Assembly (NCBI RefSeq): GCF_014268495.2
Contig: NZ_CP077087.1
Location: 913,001-977,000 of the forward strand
Direction: 5' to 3'
Origin: Pseudomonas monsensis
Lineage (GTDB): Bacteria > Pseudomonadota > Gammaproteobacteria > Pseudomonadales > Pseudomonadaceae
Length of the DNA: 64,000 bases
The translations under genes were made by a program, and so were the position numbers. Positions 7,238 through 15,151 of the stretch are shown in pieces. The first letter of the stretch is position 1; every line of letters begins with the position of its first letter. The notes beneath the pieces are model-generated. The model worked only from the letters and a program-made list of their open reading frames with translations. It was not told the origin of the DNA and ran no database searches.

Positions 7238-8938
7238 TCAAAACAAAAAGTACCGCTGTGCCATCGGCAAGGTTTCTGCCGGCTCACACCAGAGCAACAC
7301 ACCGTCCGCCTTGACCTGATACGTCTGCGGATCGACGTCGATGTTGGGCAGATAATCGTTGTGGATCAGGTCGGTCTTCTGCACATCACGGCAGCCTTTG
7401 ACCACGCCGATTTTCTTCTTCAATCCCAACGCTTCAGGCAACCCGGCTTCCTGCGCCGCCTGACTGATAAAGGTCAGGCTGGTGGCATGCAGCGATCCGC
7501 CGTAACTGGCGAACATCGGGCGGTAGTGCACCGGTTGCGGGGTCGGGATCGACGCGTTGGCATCGCCCATCAGGCTGGCGGCAATCGCGCCGCCCTTGAG
7601 GATCAGCGTCGGTTTCACGCCAAAAAATGCCGGGCGCCAGAGCACCAGATCCGCCCATTTGCCGACTTCCACCGAGCCGACTTCGTGGCTGATGCCGTGG
7701 GTGATCGCCGGGTTGATGGTGTACTTGGCGATGTAGCGCTTGGCGCGGAAGTTGTCGTTGCCTGCGCCGTCCTGCGGCAGCGGGCCGCGCTGCTTCTTCA
7801 TCTTGTCGGCGGTCTGCCAGGTGCGCGTGATGACTTCGCCGACACGGCCCATGGCCTGGCTGTCGGAGCTGATCATCGAGAACGCGCCGAGGTCGTGGAG
7901 GATGTCTTCGGCGGCAATTGTCTCGCGGCGGATGCGGCTTTCGGCAAATGCGACGTCTTCGGCGATGCTCGGGTCCAGGTGATGGCAGACCATCAGCATG
8001 TCGAGGTGTTCGTCGATGGTGTTGCGGGTGAACGGCCGGGTCGGGTTGGTGGAACTCGGCAGCACGTTCGGGAAACCGCAGGCCTTGATGATGTCCGGCG
8101 CATGGCCGCCACCGGCTCCCTCGGTGTGGTAGGTGTGGATGGTGCGGCCCTTGAACGCGCCGAGGGTGGTTTCGACGAAGCCGGATTCGTTGAGGGTGTC
8201 GGTGTGGATCGCCACTTGCACGTCGTACTGGTCGGCGACGTTCAGGCAATTGTCGATGCTTGCCGGGGTGGTGCCCCAGTCTTCGTGCAGCTTGAGGCCG
8301 ATGGCACCGGCCTTGACCTGCTCGATCAACGGCTCCGGCAGGCTGGCGTTGCCCTTGCCGGTGAGGCCTATGTTCATCGGGAACGCGTCGGCGGCCTGGA
8401 GCATGCGCGCCAGGTGCCACGGGCCGGAGGTGCAGGTGGTGGCGTTGGTGCCGGTGGCAGGCCCGGTGCCGCCGCCGATCATGGTGGTGACGCCGCTCAT
8501 CAGCGCTTCTTCGATCTGCTGCGGGCAGATGAAGTGAATATGGGTGTCGATGCCGCCGGCGGTGAGGATCATGCCTTCACCGGCGATCACTTCGGTGCTG
8601 GCGCCGATGGCGATGGTCACGTCGGGCTGCACGTCCGGGTTGCCGGCCTTGCCGATCGCGGCGATGCGCCCGTCCTTGAGGCCGACGTCGGCCTTGACGA
8701 TGCCCCAGTGGTCGATGATCAGCGCGTTGGTGATCAAGGTGTCGACCACTTCGGCCGCGAGCAACTGGCTCTGGCCCTGGCCATCGCGGATCACTTTGCC
8801 GCCGCCGAATTTCACTTCTTCGCCGTAGGTGGTGAAGTCCTTTTCGACTTCGATCCACAACTCGGTATCGGCCAGGCGCACCTTGTCGCCGACGGTGGGG
8901 CCGAACATGTCGGCGTAGGCTTGACGGGAGATCTTCAT
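7238..8938 (-). CDS. ureC: Urease subunit alpha
   Basis: 566-residue catalytic subunit that hydrolyses urea to ammonia and carbamate at a dinickel centre in the cytosol. Seen: the nickel-binding H-x-H in GGIDTHIHFICPQQ, the carbamylated lysine in GAIGLKLHEDWG (Lys216), and the active-site signature M-V-C-H-H-L-D with the catalytic histidine at 319. These line up one residue short of the K. aerogenes numbering. ATG 8938 is used; the 14 extra upstream codons read into a REP element. It is the last gene of the urease cluster. The accessory genes ureE, ureF and ureG needed for nickel insertion are not in this window; in P. aeruginosa they lie apart too. Confidence 0.97.
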   Translation of the reverse strand: MKISRQAYADMFGPTVGDKVRLADTELWIEVEKDFTTYGEEVKFGGGKVIRDGQGQSQLLAAEVVDTLITNALIIDHWGIVKADVGLKDGRIAAIGKAGNPDVQPDVTIAIGASTEVIAGEGMILTAGGIDTHIHFICPQQIEEALMSGVTTMIGGGTGPATGTNATTCTSGPWHLARMLQAADAFPMNIGLTGKGNASLPEPLIEQVKAGAIGLKLHEDWGTTPASIDNCLNVADQYDVQVAIHTDTLNESGFVETTLGAFKGRTIHTYHTEGAGGGHAPDIIKACGFPNVLPSSTNPTRPFTRNTIDEHLDMLMVCHHLDPSIAEDVAFAESRIRRETIAAEDILHDLGAFSMISSDSQAMGRVGEVITRTWQTADKMKKQRGPLPQDGAGNDNFRAKRYIAKYTINPAITHGISHEVGSVEVGKWADLVLWRPAFFGVKPTLILKGGAIAASLMGDANASIPTPQPVHYRPMFASYGGSLHATSLTFISQAAQEAGLPEALGLKKKIGVVKGCRDVQKTDLIHNDYLPNIDVDPQTYQVKADGVLLWCEPAETLPMAQRYFLF

Positions 8939-8957
8939 TTCCTCGTTCCTCGGAATT

Positions 8958-9060
8958 GAGCTGCAAGCTTCAAGCTGCAAGCCTCAAGTAAAAAGCGAAT
9001 GTGCGGGCGCCACAAAACTGCTTTCTCTTGCAGCTTGAGGCTTGCAGCTTGAAGCTGCTT
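8958..9060. repeat. REP-like inverted repeat, GCTGCAAGCTTCAAGCTGCAAG class
   Basis: The ureB-ureC gap is filled by an inverted repeat: GAGCTGCAAGCTTCAAGCTG on the left, and CTTGAGGCTTGCAGCTTGAA on the right with about 35 bases between arms. The transcript can fold into a long stem inside the urease operon. The same class occurs at 13108-13199 (urtD-urtE) and 57127-57277 (purD-purH), always between co-directional genes. Confidence 0.82.
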
Positions 9061-9062
9061 TT

Positions 9063-9368
9063 TTAGAGATCACCCATGACCCGCCCGGCAAACCCGAACA
9101 CCCGCCGGTGCCCGGCGTAATCCACCAGTTCCACCTCGCGGCTCTGCCCCGGCTCGAAGCGCACGGCGGTGCCGGCCGGGATATTCAGGCGCATGCCACG
9201 GCTGGCGGCGCGGTCAAAGGTCAGGGCGTCGTTGGTCTCGAAAAAGTGATAGTGCGAACCGACCTGGATCGGCCGGTCGCCACTGTTGGCGACTTTCAGG
9301 CTGAGGGTGCGGCGGCCGACGTTGAGTTCGATGTCGCCGGGCTGGATCTGGTACTGGCCGGGAATCAT
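9063..9368 (-). CDS. ureB: Urease subunit beta
   Basis: 101-residue urease beta chain (MIPGQYQIQPGDIELNVGRR start; S-H-Y-H-F-F-E-T-N and F-A-G-R-V-M-G-D-L motifs). It packs with UreA and UreC in the (alpha beta gamma)3 holoenzyme and helps hold the active-site flap. The start codon overlaps the stop of the upstream GNAT gene by four bases (ATGA), so translation is coupled. It is separated from ureC by the REP-like inverted repeat at 8958-9060. Confidence 0.96.
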   Translation of the reverse strand: MIPGQYQIQPGDIELNVGRRTLSLKVANSGDRPIQVGSHYHFFETNDALTFDRAASRGMRLNIPAGTAVRFEPGQSREVELVDYAGHRRVFGFAGRVMGDL

Positions 9369-9901
9369 GGCCGGGCTCCTTGCAGGATCTTGTAATAGAG
9401 GGCGGTCGGGCGATAGGTGCCGTGCGGGTCGCAGGCGTAGTCGGGAATTTCACCGGCGCGGCTGTAACCCAGGGCCTTGTAGAAATCTTCGGCGGGGGAA
9501 CCGGCCTCGGTGTCGAGGTAGAGCATGCCGCGCTTGTGCTTGGCCGCTTCGAGTTCCAGCGCGCTCATCAATTGCTGGCCGAGGCCGCGTCGGCGGGCGT
9601 GTTCGCGCACCAGCAGTTTCTGCACTTCGGCGCGATTGAGACCGTTGGCCTTCTGGCACAGGCTCAGTTGCACGCTGGCCTGCACCTGTTCGTCCTTGAC
9701 CACCACCCAGAGCAACACGCTGCCCTTGTTCACGTTGTCCTGGACCTCATCGAAATAGGCGCGGGCCTGGGCGGCATCGAGGTCGGCCATGAAGCCGACG
9801 CTGGCGCCATAGCCCACCGCATCGAGCAGCAGGTCGATCAGGCCCTGACGATAGTGCGCAAAACTTTCAGCGTTGACGCGGCGCAGTTGGGCAGCGTTCA
9901 T
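9365..9901 (-). CDS. GNAT-family N-acetyltransferase
   Basis: 178-residue acetyltransferase. The acetyl-CoA pyrophosphate loop appears as R-E-H-A-R-R-R-G-L-G-Q-Q-L-M near residue 105, preceded by V-Q-K-L-L-V, and followed by the late strand L-Y-L-D-T-E-A-G-S and F-Y-K-A-L-G-Y-S-R-A-G. The start is ATG 9901: AAGGAG eight bases upstream fits it, whereas the GTG at 9910 is too close to that site. It lies between ureB (four-base overlap) and mddA-like (five-base gap), so it is part of the urease transcript. Substrate unknown; nothing ties it directly to urea chemistry. Confidence 0.85.
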   Translation of the reverse strand: MNAAQLRRVNAESFAHYRQGLIDLLLDAVGYGASVGFMADLDAAQARAYFDEVQDNVNKGSVLLWVVVKDEQVQASVQLSLCQKANGLNRAEVQKLLVREHARRRGLGQQLMSALELEAAKHKRGMLYLDTEAGSPAEDFYKALGYSRAGEIPDYACDPHGTYRPTALYYKILQGARP

Positions 9902-9906
9902 CGGTA

Positions 9907-10440
9907 TCACTCCTTGTTGGCGTCAGGCGGCTCCGCGCCGGGGTTGAGGGTCAGTTGCATGAACGTCAGGTCGAGCCAGCGACCGAACTTGGTGCCGACC
10001 TGCGGCATCTGGCCGGTGATGCTGAAACCGGCGCGCTCATGGAGACGAATGGAGGCGGCGTTGCCACTTTCGATGGCGGCGACCATGACATGTTTGCCGC
10101 AGGCCCTTGCCCGTTCGATCAGGGCGCCCATCAATTGCGGGCCAAGGCCATTGCCGCGTTGATCGCTGCGCACATAGACCGAGTGCTCGACGGTATGGCG
10201 AAAGCCGTCGAACGGCCGCCAGTCACCGAATGAAGCGTAGCCGAGCACCGCGTTGTCGCCGCCGACGATCACCAGAATCGGATACGCCTGGGCCTGACGT
10301 GCACTGAACCAGGCCTGACGGTTGCCGAGGTCGACCGCCGACTCGTTCCAGATCGCCGTGGTGTTGAGCACCGCATCGTTGTAGATGTCACGGATCGCCG
10401 GCAGGTCGGCGTGGAGGGCGTCGCGAATCGTGTAAGTCAT
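9907..10440 (-). CDS. mddA: MddA-like acetyltransferase (methionine sulfoximine/sulfone, phosphinothricin type)
   Basis: 177-residue GNAT protein closely resembling the P. aeruginosa protein at the same place between ureA and ureB, which acetylates L-methionine sulfoximine and sulfone. Landmarks: I-Y-N-D-A-V-L-N-T-T-A-I-W-N-E near residue 20, Y-A-S-F-G-D-W-R-P-F-D-G-F-R near 70, the acetyl-CoA loop Q-R-G-N-G-L-G-P-Q-L-M near 100, and A-A-I-E-S-G-N-A-A-S-I-R-L-H near 125. The family detoxifies glutamine-synthetase inhibitors, which fits a nitrogen-assimilation neighbourhood (inference). ureA precedes it by nine bases. The symbol rests on recognised similarity plus conserved position. Confidence 0.85.
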   Translation of the reverse strand: MTYTIRDALHADLPAIRDIYNDAVLNTTAIWNESAVDLGNRQAWFSARQAQAYPILVIVGGDNAVLGYASFGDWRPFDGFRHTVEHSVYVRSDQRGNGLGPQLMGALIERARACGKHVMVAAIESGNAASIRLHERAGFSITGQMPQVGTKFGRWLDLTFMQLTLNPGAEPPDANKE

Positions 10441-10449
10441 GGCGCGGCC

Positions 10450-10752
10450 TCAGACGATCGGTTGGTGGACGGTGACCAGTTTGGTGCCATCGGGGAACGT
10501 CGCTTCGACCTGGATCTCGGGGATCATTTCCGGGATGCCTTCCATCACTTGCTCGCGGCTCAGCAGGGTGGTGCCGTAGTGCATCAGCTCGGCCACGGTC
10601 TGGCCATCACGCGCGCCTTCCAGCAGCGCGGCGGAGATGTAGGCCATGGCCTCCGGGTAATTGAGTTTCACGCCGCGGGCCAGTCGCCGCTCGGCGACGA
10701 GGCCGGCGGTGAAGATCAGCAGCTTGTCTTTCTCGCGTGGGGTCAGGTCCAT
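10450..10752 (-). CDS. ureA: Urease subunit gamma
   Basis: 100-residue urease gamma chain, beginning MDLTPREKDKLLIFTAGLVA and containing R-L-A-R-G-V-K-L-N-Y-P-E-A and the conserved V-A-E-L-M-H-Y-G-T-T-L-L-S-R-E-Q-V-M-E-G. It is a structural partner of UreB and UreC. It opens the ureA-mddA-GNAT-ureB-ureC run; upstream, a 750-base gap with a six-copy repeat array separates it from ureD, which may split the cluster into two expression units. Confidence 0.96.
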   Translation of the reverse strand: MDLTPREKDKLLIFTAGLVAERRLARGVKLNYPEAMAYISAALLEGARDGQTVAELMHYGTTLLSREQVMEGIPEMIPEIQVEATFPDGTKLVTVHQPIV

Positions 10753-10812
10753 TGTGTCGTTCCATCAGGGCAGATTTTTGAGGTTCTTGTGGGTGCGGGG
10801 TGCCAGTTGGAG

Positions 10813-11505
10813 CAGCCCCTCACCCTAGCCCTCTCCCGAGGGAGAGGGGACTGATCTCGGTTGTTTTCAATGGCCGGTTCAGTCAGCAGTATTCGTTCAG
10901 GCAGTTAATTCATTTCAAACGACTCGCTCACGCTCCCTCTCCCGAGGGAGAGCGGACTGATCTCGGTTGTTTTCAATGGCCGGTTCAGTCAGCAGTATTC
11001 GTTCAGGCAGTTGAATTCATTTCAAACGACTCGGTCAGGCTCCCTTTTTCGAGGGAGAGGGGACTGATCTCGGTTGTTTTCAATGGCCGGTTCAGTCAGC
11101 AGTATTCGTTCAGGCAGTTAAATTCATTTCAAACGACTCGGTCGGGCTCCCTCTTTCGAGGGAGAGGAGACTGATCTCGGTTGTTTTCAATGGCCGGTTC
11201 AGTCAGCAGTATTCGTTCAGGCAGTTAAATTCATTTCAAACGACTCGGTCAGGCTCCCTTTTTCGAGGGAGAGGGGACTGATCTCGGTTGTTTTCAATGG
11301 CCGGTTCAGTCAGCAGTATTAGTTCAGGCAGTTAATTCATTTCAAACGACTCGGTCAGGCTCCCTCTTTCGAGGGAGAGGGGACTGATCTCGGTTGTTTT
11401 CAATGGCCGGTTCAGTCAGCAGTATTCGTTCAGGCAGTTAATTCATTTCAAACGACTCGGTCAGGCTCCCTCTCCCCCCGGGAGAGGGCGGGGGGTGAGG
11501 GGGGC
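10813..11505. repeat. Tandem-repeat array 2: six units of 106-107 bp with hairpin borders
   Basis: Fills the gap between ureA and ureD. Units start with GACTGATCTCGGTTGTTTTC at 10849, 10955, 11062, 11169, 11276 and 11382. Each carries TTCAATGGCCGGTTCAGTCA, GCAGTATTCGTTCAGGCAG and a closing CTCCCTCTTTCGAGGGAGAG hairpin. Outer borders (about 10813-10848 and 11467-11505) are the more complete hairpins CCCTCACCC..CTCTCCC-GAG-GGGAGAGGGG and CTCTCCC-CCC-GGGAGAGGG. Copies are nearly identical, with a few point changes and one-base indels, which implies recent amplification. There are no unique spacers, so this is not CRISPR. No gene is seen in the gap. Confidence 0.92.
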
Positions 11506-11507
11506 TT

Positions 11508-12347
11508 TCAGGTGCTCCATATTCTCGGTGACACCGCCTCGCGATCCAGAAGCACCGGCCGCAGCAAACGCCATAAGTCGATGAGCCAGGCGCGGGCGAG
11601 CAATGCCTCACTGGCCAGACAACGGGCCACCAACAGCCCCGGCAATTGCGTCAGATCCCCTCGCACTTCGTGGCCCAGCGAGCGGCAGCGCTCAAGCATT
11701 TCAGCCTCAATCTCACCGGTGACCAACAACGTCGCAAACACCGGATTACCGTCCAGCCCGATCGGTGAATCAAGCAAGCCGTCACCGCCAACAACGCGCT
11801 GGCGCTCGTGCCAGAGCAATCGACCATCACGGCGAATATCCAGATGCGCCTGAAAATGCCCGCGGTCGAAACGTTCACCACTGGCCGGGCGACCCAGCGC
11901 CACCACATCCCAGTAGAACAGCCGGGCATCGCCTTCCAGTTCAATCGAAGTGCTCAGCTCAGCCTGCGCCGCGCTGTAGACGATGGTTTCCTGCGGCAGC
12001 CATTCCAGCGTCGCCCCGGCCGCGACTTGCAAGTCGAGCTTCTGATAAGCCGGCCCGCCCGCGCGATACCACTTCGCCGCGCCGGGGCTGGTGATCTGCG
12101 CCCAGGCGTGCGCTTCGACGCGGGCGCTGATGTCCAGTCGGTCGCCGCCGGCAATCCCGCCCGGCGGGTGGACGATGATGTGTTGGCAGACTTCAGGTCC
12201 TTCGGCGTACAGATGCTTTTGCACCCGCAGCGGACCGATGTGTCGACGCTGAACCGGGCGCGTGCAGTCGCCGAAGCGGGCGTAGGCCAGCTCCAGCTCG
12301 GCATGCCAGCTCGGGGTAAACAGGGCAGGTGAAACAGTCGAATTCAT
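11508..12347 (-). CDS. ureD: Urease accessory protein UreD
   Basis: 279-residue urease assembly factor that docks apo-urease and, with UreF and UreG, guides nickel delivery. Visible family motifs: P-L-R-V-Q-K-H-L-Y-A-E-G-P-E-V-C near residue 43, H-P-P-G-G-I-A-G-G-D-R-L near 60, the S-P-G-A-A-K-W-Y-R block near 87, and L-E-W-L-P-Q-E-T-I-V-Y near 115. Length is typical. The gene lies between urtE (43-base gap upstream) and the repeat array at 10813-11505, linking the transport genes to the urease genes. Confidence 0.95.
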   Translation of the reverse strand: MNSTVSPALFTPSWHAELELAYARFGDCTRPVQRRHIGPLRVQKHLYAEGPEVCQHIIVHPPGGIAGGDRLDISARVEAHAWAQITSPGAAKWYRAGGPAYQKLDLQVAAGATLEWLPQETIVYSAAQAELSTSIELEGDARLFYWDVVALGRPASGERFDRGHFQAHLDIRRDGRLLWHERQRVVGGDGLLDSPIGLDGNPVFATLLVTGEIEAEMLERCRSLGHEVRGDLTQLPGLLVARCLASEALLARAWLIDLWRLLRPVLLDREAVSPRIWST

Positions 12348-12390
12348 GGTGTGTGATTATCGTTAGGAAGCTACAGATTAGAACGTTGCC

Positions 12391-13089
12391 TTAGATCGTG
12401 ACCAGTCCGCGTACACCCTCGGCCTCCATATTTTCACCGCGACCTTGCTGGACGATCTCGCCCCGGGACATCACCAGGTACTGATCGGCCAGCTCGGCGG
12501 CGAAATCGTAGAATTGCTCGACTAGCAAAATCGCCATGTCGCCACGGGCTGCGAGTGTCTTGATCACCGCGCCGATCTCCTTGATCACTGACGGCTGGAT
12601 GCCTTCGGTGGGTTCGTCGAGGATCAGCAAGCGCGGACGGCTGGCCAGTGCGCGACCGATTGCCAGTTGCTGTTGCTGCCCGCCGGACAAGTCACCGCCG
12701 CGACGCTGCTTCATTTGTAGCAGCACCGGGAACAGTTCGTAGATGAAACTTGGCACTTCTTTGGCTTCGCTGCCGGGAAACCGTGACAGCCCCATCAACA
12801 GGTTTTCTTCCACGGTCAGCCGTCCGAAGATTTCCCGGCCTTGCGGCACGTAAGCAATACCGGCGTGAACGCGCTGGTGCGGCTTGAACGTGGTGATCGG
12901 TTTGCCCTCCCAGTTCACCGCACCTTCCTTGGCCGGCAACAGGCCCATCAGGCATTTGAGCAGGGTGGTCTTGCCCACGCCGTTGCGTCCGAGCAGGCAG
13001 GTGACTTCGCCGACCTTCACATCAAAACTGAGGCCCCGGAGGATGTGGCTACCGCCGTAGTACTGATGAAGTTGTTGGACCTGTAGCAT
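12391..13089 (-). CDS. urtE: Urea ABC transporter ATP-binding protein UrtE
   Basis: 232-residue ABC ATPase of the LivF type. Walker A is G-R-N-G-V-G-K-T-T near residue 34, the signature L-S-G-G-Q-Q-Q-Q-L-A-I-G-R near 134, and Walker B L-L-I-L-D-E-P-T-E-G-I-Q near 154. It pairs with UrtD to energise the UrtBC permease; the conserved Q-L-H-Q-Y-Y-G-G-S-H-I start is typical of UrtE. It follows urtD across a REP-like inverted repeat and precedes ureD. Confidence 0.95.
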   Translation of the reverse strand: MLQVQQLHQYYGGSHILRGLSFDVKVGEVTCLLGRNGVGKTTLLKCLMGLLPAKEGAVNWEGKPITTFKPHQRVHAGIAYVPQGREIFGRLTVEENLLMGLSRFPGSEAKEVPSFIYELFPVLLQMKQRRGGDLSGGQQQQLAIGRALASRPRLLILDEPTEGIQPSVIKEIGAVIKTLAARGDMAILLVEQFYDFAAELADQYLVMSRGEIVQQGRGENMEAEGVRGLVTI

Positions 13090-13107
13090 CGGAACTCCGT
13101 TAGTTGG

Positions 13108-13199
13108 GCTTCAAGCCGCGAGCTGCAAGCTGCAAGCAAGAGCAGGACTGTTTATGACTTTGCTTTTACTTGCTGCTTGAAGCTTGTCGCTTGCAGCTG
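13108..13199. repeat. REP-like inverted repeat, GCTGCAAGC class
   Basis: Occupies the urtD-urtE gap. The left arm is GGCTTCAAGCCGCGAGCTGC plus AAGCTGCAAGC; the right arm is CTTGCTGCTTGAAGCTTGTC plus GCTTGCAGC. It is the same class as 8958-9060 and 57127-57277, with more divergent arms. Confidence 0.75.
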
Positions 13200-13205
13200 G
13201 CCGAT

Positions 13206-14075
13206 TCATCGGCCCAGGTAGACCTCGATCACCCGCTCGTTTTCCTGCACCTGCTCAAGCGAGCCTTCAGCCAGCACGCTGCCCTGGTGCAACACGGTGA
13301 CGTGGTCGGCAATCGAGCCGACAAAGCCCATGTCATGTTCAACCACCATCAGCGAATGCTTGCCCGCCAGCGATTTGAACAGCTCGGCGGTGAACTCGGT
13401 TTCGGCGTCGGTCATGCCCGCCACCGGTTCGTCGAGCAGAAGCAGTTGTGGGTCCTGCATCAGCAGCATGCCGATCTCCAGGAACTGCTTCTGGCCGTGG
13501 GACAGCAAACCCGCCGGGCGATTGACCGAGGTGGTCAGGCGAATGGTCTCCAGCACTTCGCTGATGCGATCACGCTGCTCGCCGCTCAACCGCGCACGCA
13601 AACTGGCCCACACCGACTTGTCGGTCTTCTGCGCCAGCTCGAGGTTTTCAAACACGCTGAGGGCTTCGAACACCGTCGGCTTCTGGAACTTGCGGCCAAT
13701 GCCAGCCTGGGCGATCTGCACTTCGCTCATTTGCGTCAGGTCCAGGGTTTCACCGAACCAGGCCTTACCGTGACTGGGCCGGGTCTTGCCGGTGATCACG
13801 TCCATCAGCGTGGTCTTGCCCGCGCCGTTGGGGCCGATGATGCAACGCAGCTCACCGACGCCGATGTACAGGTTGAGATTGTTCAGGGCGCGGAAGCCGT
13901 CGAAGCTGACGCTGATGTCCTCCAGGGTCAGGATCGTGCCGTGCCGGGTGTCGAGGCCCGGGCCGACGCGTTGGCCGAGGCCGATCGAGTCGCGGCTGGT
14001 GCCCTCGTCCTTGTTCGGCTCCACCGGGAAAAACGCCGGTTCCAGCATGAATTCGGCAGTGGCTGTCACTCTCAT
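13206..14075 (-). CDS. urtD: Urea ABC transporter ATP-binding protein UrtD
   Basis: 289-residue LivG-type ABC ATPase. A 45-residue N-terminal extension is followed by Walker A I-G-P-N-G-A-G-K-T-T, the signature L-L-S-H-G-Q-K-Q-F-L-E-I-G (LSHGQ, usual for UrtD), and Walker B L-L-L-L-D-E-P-V-A-G-M-T. It partners UrtE. The start codon overlaps the urtC stop (ATGA at 14072-14075), showing translational coupling. Confidence 0.95.
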   Translation of the reverse strand: MRVTATAEFMLEPAFFPVEPNKDEGTSRDSIGLGQRVGPGLDTRHGTILTLEDISVSFDGFRALNNLNLYIGVGELRCIIGPNGAGKTTLMDVITGKTRPSHGKAWFGETLDLTQMSEVQIAQAGIGRKFQKPTVFEALSVFENLELAQKTDKSVWASLRARLSGEQRDRISEVLETIRLTTSVNRPAGLLSHGQKQFLEIGMLLMQDPQLLLLDEPVAGMTDAETEFTAELFKSLAGKHSLMVVEHDMGFVGSIADHVTVLHQGSVLAEGSLEQVQENERVIEVYLGR

Positions 14076-15151
14076 GATTCACCTCGTTTCTTCAGCAGAC
14101 CGATCACGCCTTTGGGCAGGTACAACGTCACGACGATGAACAGCGCGCCGAGGAAGAACAGCCAGTATTCGGGGAAGGCCACGGTGAACCAGCTCTTCAT
14201 GCCGTTGACCACGCCGGCGCCGAGCAGCGGGCCGATCAGCGTGCCACGGCCGCCGAGGGCCACCCACACCGCCGCTTCAATCGAGTTGGTCGGCGACATT
14301 TCGCTGGGGTTGATGATGCCGACCTGCGGCACGTACAACGCACCGGCCAGTCCGCACAACACCGCACTCAACACCCAGACAAACAGCTTGAAACCGCGCG
14401 GGTCGTAGCCGCAGAACATCAAGCGGTTTTCTGCATCGCGCAGCGCGGTCAGCACCCGGCCGAACTTGCTCTGCGCCAGGCGCCAGCCGATGAACAGACT
14501 GGCGACCAGCAACAGCACCGTGGCCAGAAACAACACCGCGCGGGTGCCTGGCTCGGTGATGCCGAAACCGAGGATCGTGCGGAAGTTGGTGAAGCCGTTG
14601 TTGCCGCCAAACCCGGTCTCGTTGCGGAAAAACAGAAGCATGCCGGCGAAGGTCAGGGCCTGGGTCATGATCGAGAAATACACACCCTTGATCCGCGAGC
14701 GGAAGGCAAAGAAGCCGAACACCAGCGCCAGCAGACCCGGTGCCAACACCACCAGGCACATCGACCAGACAAAGCTGCTGGTGCCGCTCCAGTACCACGG
14801 TAGTTCCGTCCACGACAGAAAGGTCATGAACGCCGGCAAGCCATCGCCGGCCGCCTGACGCATCAGGTACATGCCCATCGCGTAACCGCCGAGGGCGAAG
14901 AACAGGCCATGGCCCAGCGACAGCAAGCCGGCGTAACCCCAGACCAGATCCAGCGCCAGGGCGACGATGGCGTAGCAGAGGATTTTGCCGACCAGCGTCA
15001 GCGTGTAGGCCGAGACGTGCAGCGCATTGTCCGGCGCCAACAACGACAGCAACGGCAGGGCGATCAGCAGCGCGAGAATCACCGCACCGACCGCCATCGT
15101 GACTTTCGGTCCGGCCTTTTGTGTGGCCGTGACTAACAGAGGCTGATTCAT
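14072..15151 (-). CDS. urtC: Urea ABC transporter permease UrtC
   Basis: 359-residue LivM-type permease with about eight to ten membrane helices. Motifs include W-G-Y-A-G-L-L-S-L-G-H-G-L-F-F-A-L-G-G-Y near residue 77 and the cytoplasmic E-A-A-V-W-V-A-L-G-G-R-G-T-L-I-G-P-L-L-G-A-G, where the ATPases dock. It forms the membrane channel with UrtB. It overlaps urtD (ATGA) and urtB (TGATG at 15149-15153), so urtB, urtC and urtD are translated as a coupled block. Confidence 0.95.
   Translation of the reverse strand: MNQPLLVTATQKAGPKVTMAVGAVILALLIALPLLSLLAPDNALHVSAYTLTLVGKILCYAIVALALDLVWGYAGLLSLGHGLFFALGGYAMGMYLMRQAAGDGLPAFMTFLSWTELPWYWSGTSSFVWSMCLVVLAPGLLALVFGFFAFRSRIKGVYFSIMTQALTFAGMLLFFRNETGFGGNNGFTNFRTILGFGITEPGTRAVLFLATVLLLVASLFIGWRLAQSKFGRVLTALRDAENRLMFCGYDPRGFKLFVWVLSAVLCGLAGALYVPQVGIINPSEMSPTNSIEAAVWVALGGRGTLIGPLLGAGVVNGMKSWFTVAFPEYWLFFLGALFIVVTLYLPKGVIGLLKKRGES

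Noticed and set aside
7232..8959. Long plus-strand frames opposite ureC, 16S-scale frames opposite purD, retS and oprC
   Set aside because: These are mirror frames typical of GC-rich codon bias; the minus-strand proteins are clear family members.
10800..11174. Open frame through array 2 that could look like a repetitive small protein
   Set aside because: It is made only of repeat units and hairpins, and shifts frame between copies (106 versus 107 bp).
10849..11488. Possible CRISPR array
   Set aside because: Units of 106-107 bp follow one another directly with no unique spacers, and no cas gene is near.
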